A stretch of 64,000 nt of DNA from Faecalimonas umbilicata (lineage in GTDB: Bacteria > Bacillota > Clostridia > Lachnospirales > Lachnospiraceae). The DNA lies in assembly GCF_004346095.1 (NCBI RefSeq), contig NZ_SLZV01000016.1, positions 1-64,000 of the forward strand, read 5' to 3'. The notes under the pieces were generated by a model, which was not told where the DNA came from, searched no databases, and worked only from the letters and a program-made list of their open reading frames with translations. How positions within the stretch are numbered: the first letter of the stretch is position 1; each line of letters starts with the position of its first letter. Made by a program: the position numbers and the translations under genes. Of the stretch, positions 62,896 to 64,000 are shown piece after piece.

Positions 62896-63813
62896 ATGAG
62901 AGATTTATCAAAGTATCAAGGCATTATTCCAGCATTTTATGCATGCTATGATGAAAATGGAGAAATTAGTCCGGAAAGAGTTCGGTCTCTTACAGAATTT
63001 TATATTAAAAAAGGTGTAAAAGGTGTTTATGTAAATGGTTCTTCTGGAGAATGCATCTATCAGAGTGTAGAAGATCGTAAGATTGTTCTTGAAAATGTAA
63101 TGGCAGCTGCAGAGGGAAAGCTGACAGTAATTGCACATGTTGCATGTAATAATACAAAAGATAGTGTAGAGCTTGCAAAGCATGCAGAGAATCTGGGAGT
63201 TGATGCAATTGCGGCGATTCCTCCAATTTACTTCAGGCTTCCAGAATATGCGATTGCAGAGTACTGGAATGCAATGAGTGCAGCAGCACCAAATACAGAC
63301 TTTATCATTTATAATATTCCTCAATTGGCAGGGGTATCACTTACGATGAGTTTATTTGAGGAGATGAGAAAGAACAAGAGAGTCATTGGAGTTAAAAATT
63401 CTTCCATGCCGGTACAGGATATACAAATGTTTAAAGATGCAGGAGGAGAAGACTACATTATTTTTAATGGACCAGATGAACAGTTTGTGAGTGGAAGAGT
63501 CATCGGTGCAGAAGGTGGAATTGGAGGAACTTATGGAGTAATGCCGGAGTTATTCTTAAAGATGGATGAACTGCTCCGTGCAGGCAAAATAGATAAGGCG
63601 AGAGAAGTGCAATATGCAGTGAACAGAATCATTTATAAAATGTGTTCCTGCCATGGAAATATGTATGCAGTTATCAAAGAGATTCTCCGCATCAACGAAA
63701 AAATTGACCTTGGAAGTGTCAGATTACCGTTGGCACCTCTGTCAGAGAATGATCAGCCAATCGTTGAGGAAGCAGCACAAATGGTAAGGGAAGCAATAGC
63801 TAAATACTGCTAG
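62896..63813 (+). CDS. nanA: N-acetylneuraminate lyase
   Basis: Splits sialic acid into ManNAc and pyruvate by a Schiff-base mechanism. The 305-aa DHDPS-fold protein has GSSGE near residue 48, Tyr139 in IYNIPQLAG, and Schiff-base Lys167 in IGVKNSS; E. coli NanA uses Tyr137 and Lys165, so the match is direct. AAAGGAAG precedes ATG 62896. A hairpin with a T-run follows before nanK, so expression of the next gene may be attenuated. Confidence 0.95.
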   Translation: MRDLSKYQGIIPAFYACYDENGEISPERVRSLTEFYIKKGVKGVYVNGSSGECIYQSVEDRKIVLENVMAAAEGKLTVIAHVACNNTKDSVELAKHAENLGVDAIAAIPPIYFRLPEYAIAEYWNAMSAAAPNTDFIIYNIPQLAGVSLTMSLFEEMRKNKRVIGVKNSSMPVQDIQMFKDAGGEDYIIFNGPDEQFVSGRVIGAEGGIGGTYGVMPELFLKMDELLRAGKIDKAREVQYAVNRIIYKMCSCHGNMYAVIKEILRINEKIDLGSVRLPLAPLSENDQPIVEEAAQMVREAIAKYC

Positions 63814-63833
63814 CAATATTTTACAAAGATAAC

Positions 63834-63895
63834 AGCAAGTCAGAAGCAAATGGGACAAAGGAAAGTTTGGGAAATTGCTCTTGGCTTGCTTTTTT
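63834..63895 (+). terminator. Terminator-like hairpin between nanA and nanK
   Basis: AGCAAG (63834-63839) and AGCAA (about 63845) pair with TTGCT and CTTGCT (63885-63890), followed by TTTTTT. The stem is imperfect with a large loop, so partial read-through into nanK is possible. Confidence 0.5.
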
Positions 63896-63947
63896 AAAAT
63901 TAGCTTAGAAGTGGAATATTTCAATAAAACGTGTGAGGAATGTAAAG

Positions 63948-64000
63948 ATGAAAAAATATGTCAGTATTGATATTGGTGGAACTGCTATTAAATATGGAGT
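63948..64000 (+). CDS. nanK: ROK-family sugar kinase, probable N-acetylmannosamine kinase, cut by window edge
   Basis: Only 17 complete codons are visible: MKKYVSIDIGGTAIKYG, with the ROK ATP-binding motif DIGGTAIK. TGAGGAA lies upstream. Position after nanA, with NanE and NanA present, indicates the kinase that makes ManNAc-6-P; a glucokinase cannot be excluded from so short a segment. Confidence 0.75.
   Translation, partial: MKKYVSIDIGGTAIKYG

Overview
The window looks like a chromosomal segment of a gut Firmicute of the family Lachnospiraceae (Ruminococcus / Mediterraneibacter / Dorea type). This is inferred from moderate GC, AGGAGG-type ribosome binding sites, a FabK/FabT-type clostridial fatty-acid operon, FeFe-hydrogenase maturases, a glycine riboswitch, ECF transporter genes next to truA, and sialic-acid and maltodextrin ABC systems. 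I see no phage, insertion sequence, CRISPR array or rRNA. The species is not decided.

Layout. 1-600: the first codons of a minus-strand gene with a terminator-like hairpin in its leader, then a small Ser/Asn/Lys-rich repeat protein. 676-3101: RNA methyltransferase, RdgB-type nucleotide pyrophosphatase and a YfcE-like phosphoesterase. 3145-3928: seven tRNA genes (Pro, Gly, Arg, His, Gln, Lys, Leu) with a good promoter and terminator. 4038-20206: a maltodextrin/glycogen regulon, with a LacI-type regulator divergent from a long operon (binding protein, two permeases, pullulanase, amylo-1,6-glucosidase, glycogen phosphorylase, MalQ, cyclomaltodextrinase-like GH13, MalL). It has no transporter ATPase. 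20224-27691: adenosine deaminase; an Lsa-like ABC-F gene with a long leader holding two short ORFs and a terminator; an SDR close to clostridial bile-acid 7alpha-hydroxysteroid dehydrogenases; an aromatic-acid-exporter-like membrane protein; an AraC regulator and an MFS transporter; then tRNA-Leu(CAG) on the minus strand.

27936-39058: a complete type II fatty acid operon (fabH-acpP-fabK-fabD-fabG-fabF-accB-fabZ-accC-fused accDA-second FabK-like oxidoreductase-fabT) with a FabT-like palindrome at its promoter. It is followed by a sirtuin. 39933-45450: amino-acid metabolism, with an aspartase-type lyase, an Lrp/AsnC regulator, the two-subunit L-serine dehydratase, and a tandem glycine riboswitch with a terminator that controls a PfoR/PTS-EIIC-like membrane protein.

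45661-50044: the FeFe-hydrogenase maturation operon (TM1266-like regulator, hydE, hydG, hydF) on the minus strand, with a structured leader of about 220 nt that ends in an intrinsic terminator and matches no riboswitch class I know. 50207-56622: cyclophilin, ecfA1-ecfA2-ecfT-truA and topoisomerase III. 56722-64000: a sialic-acid catabolic locus, with an SGNH esterase divergent from a binding protein, two permeases, YhcH/NanQ, an RpiR regulator, NanE, NanA and the start of NanK at the window edge.

The strongest items for follow-up are the hyd leader RNA, the tandem glycine riboswitch in front of a supposed sugar transporter, the ABC-F attenuator, the FabT box and the hydroxysteroid-dehydrogenase-like SDR.
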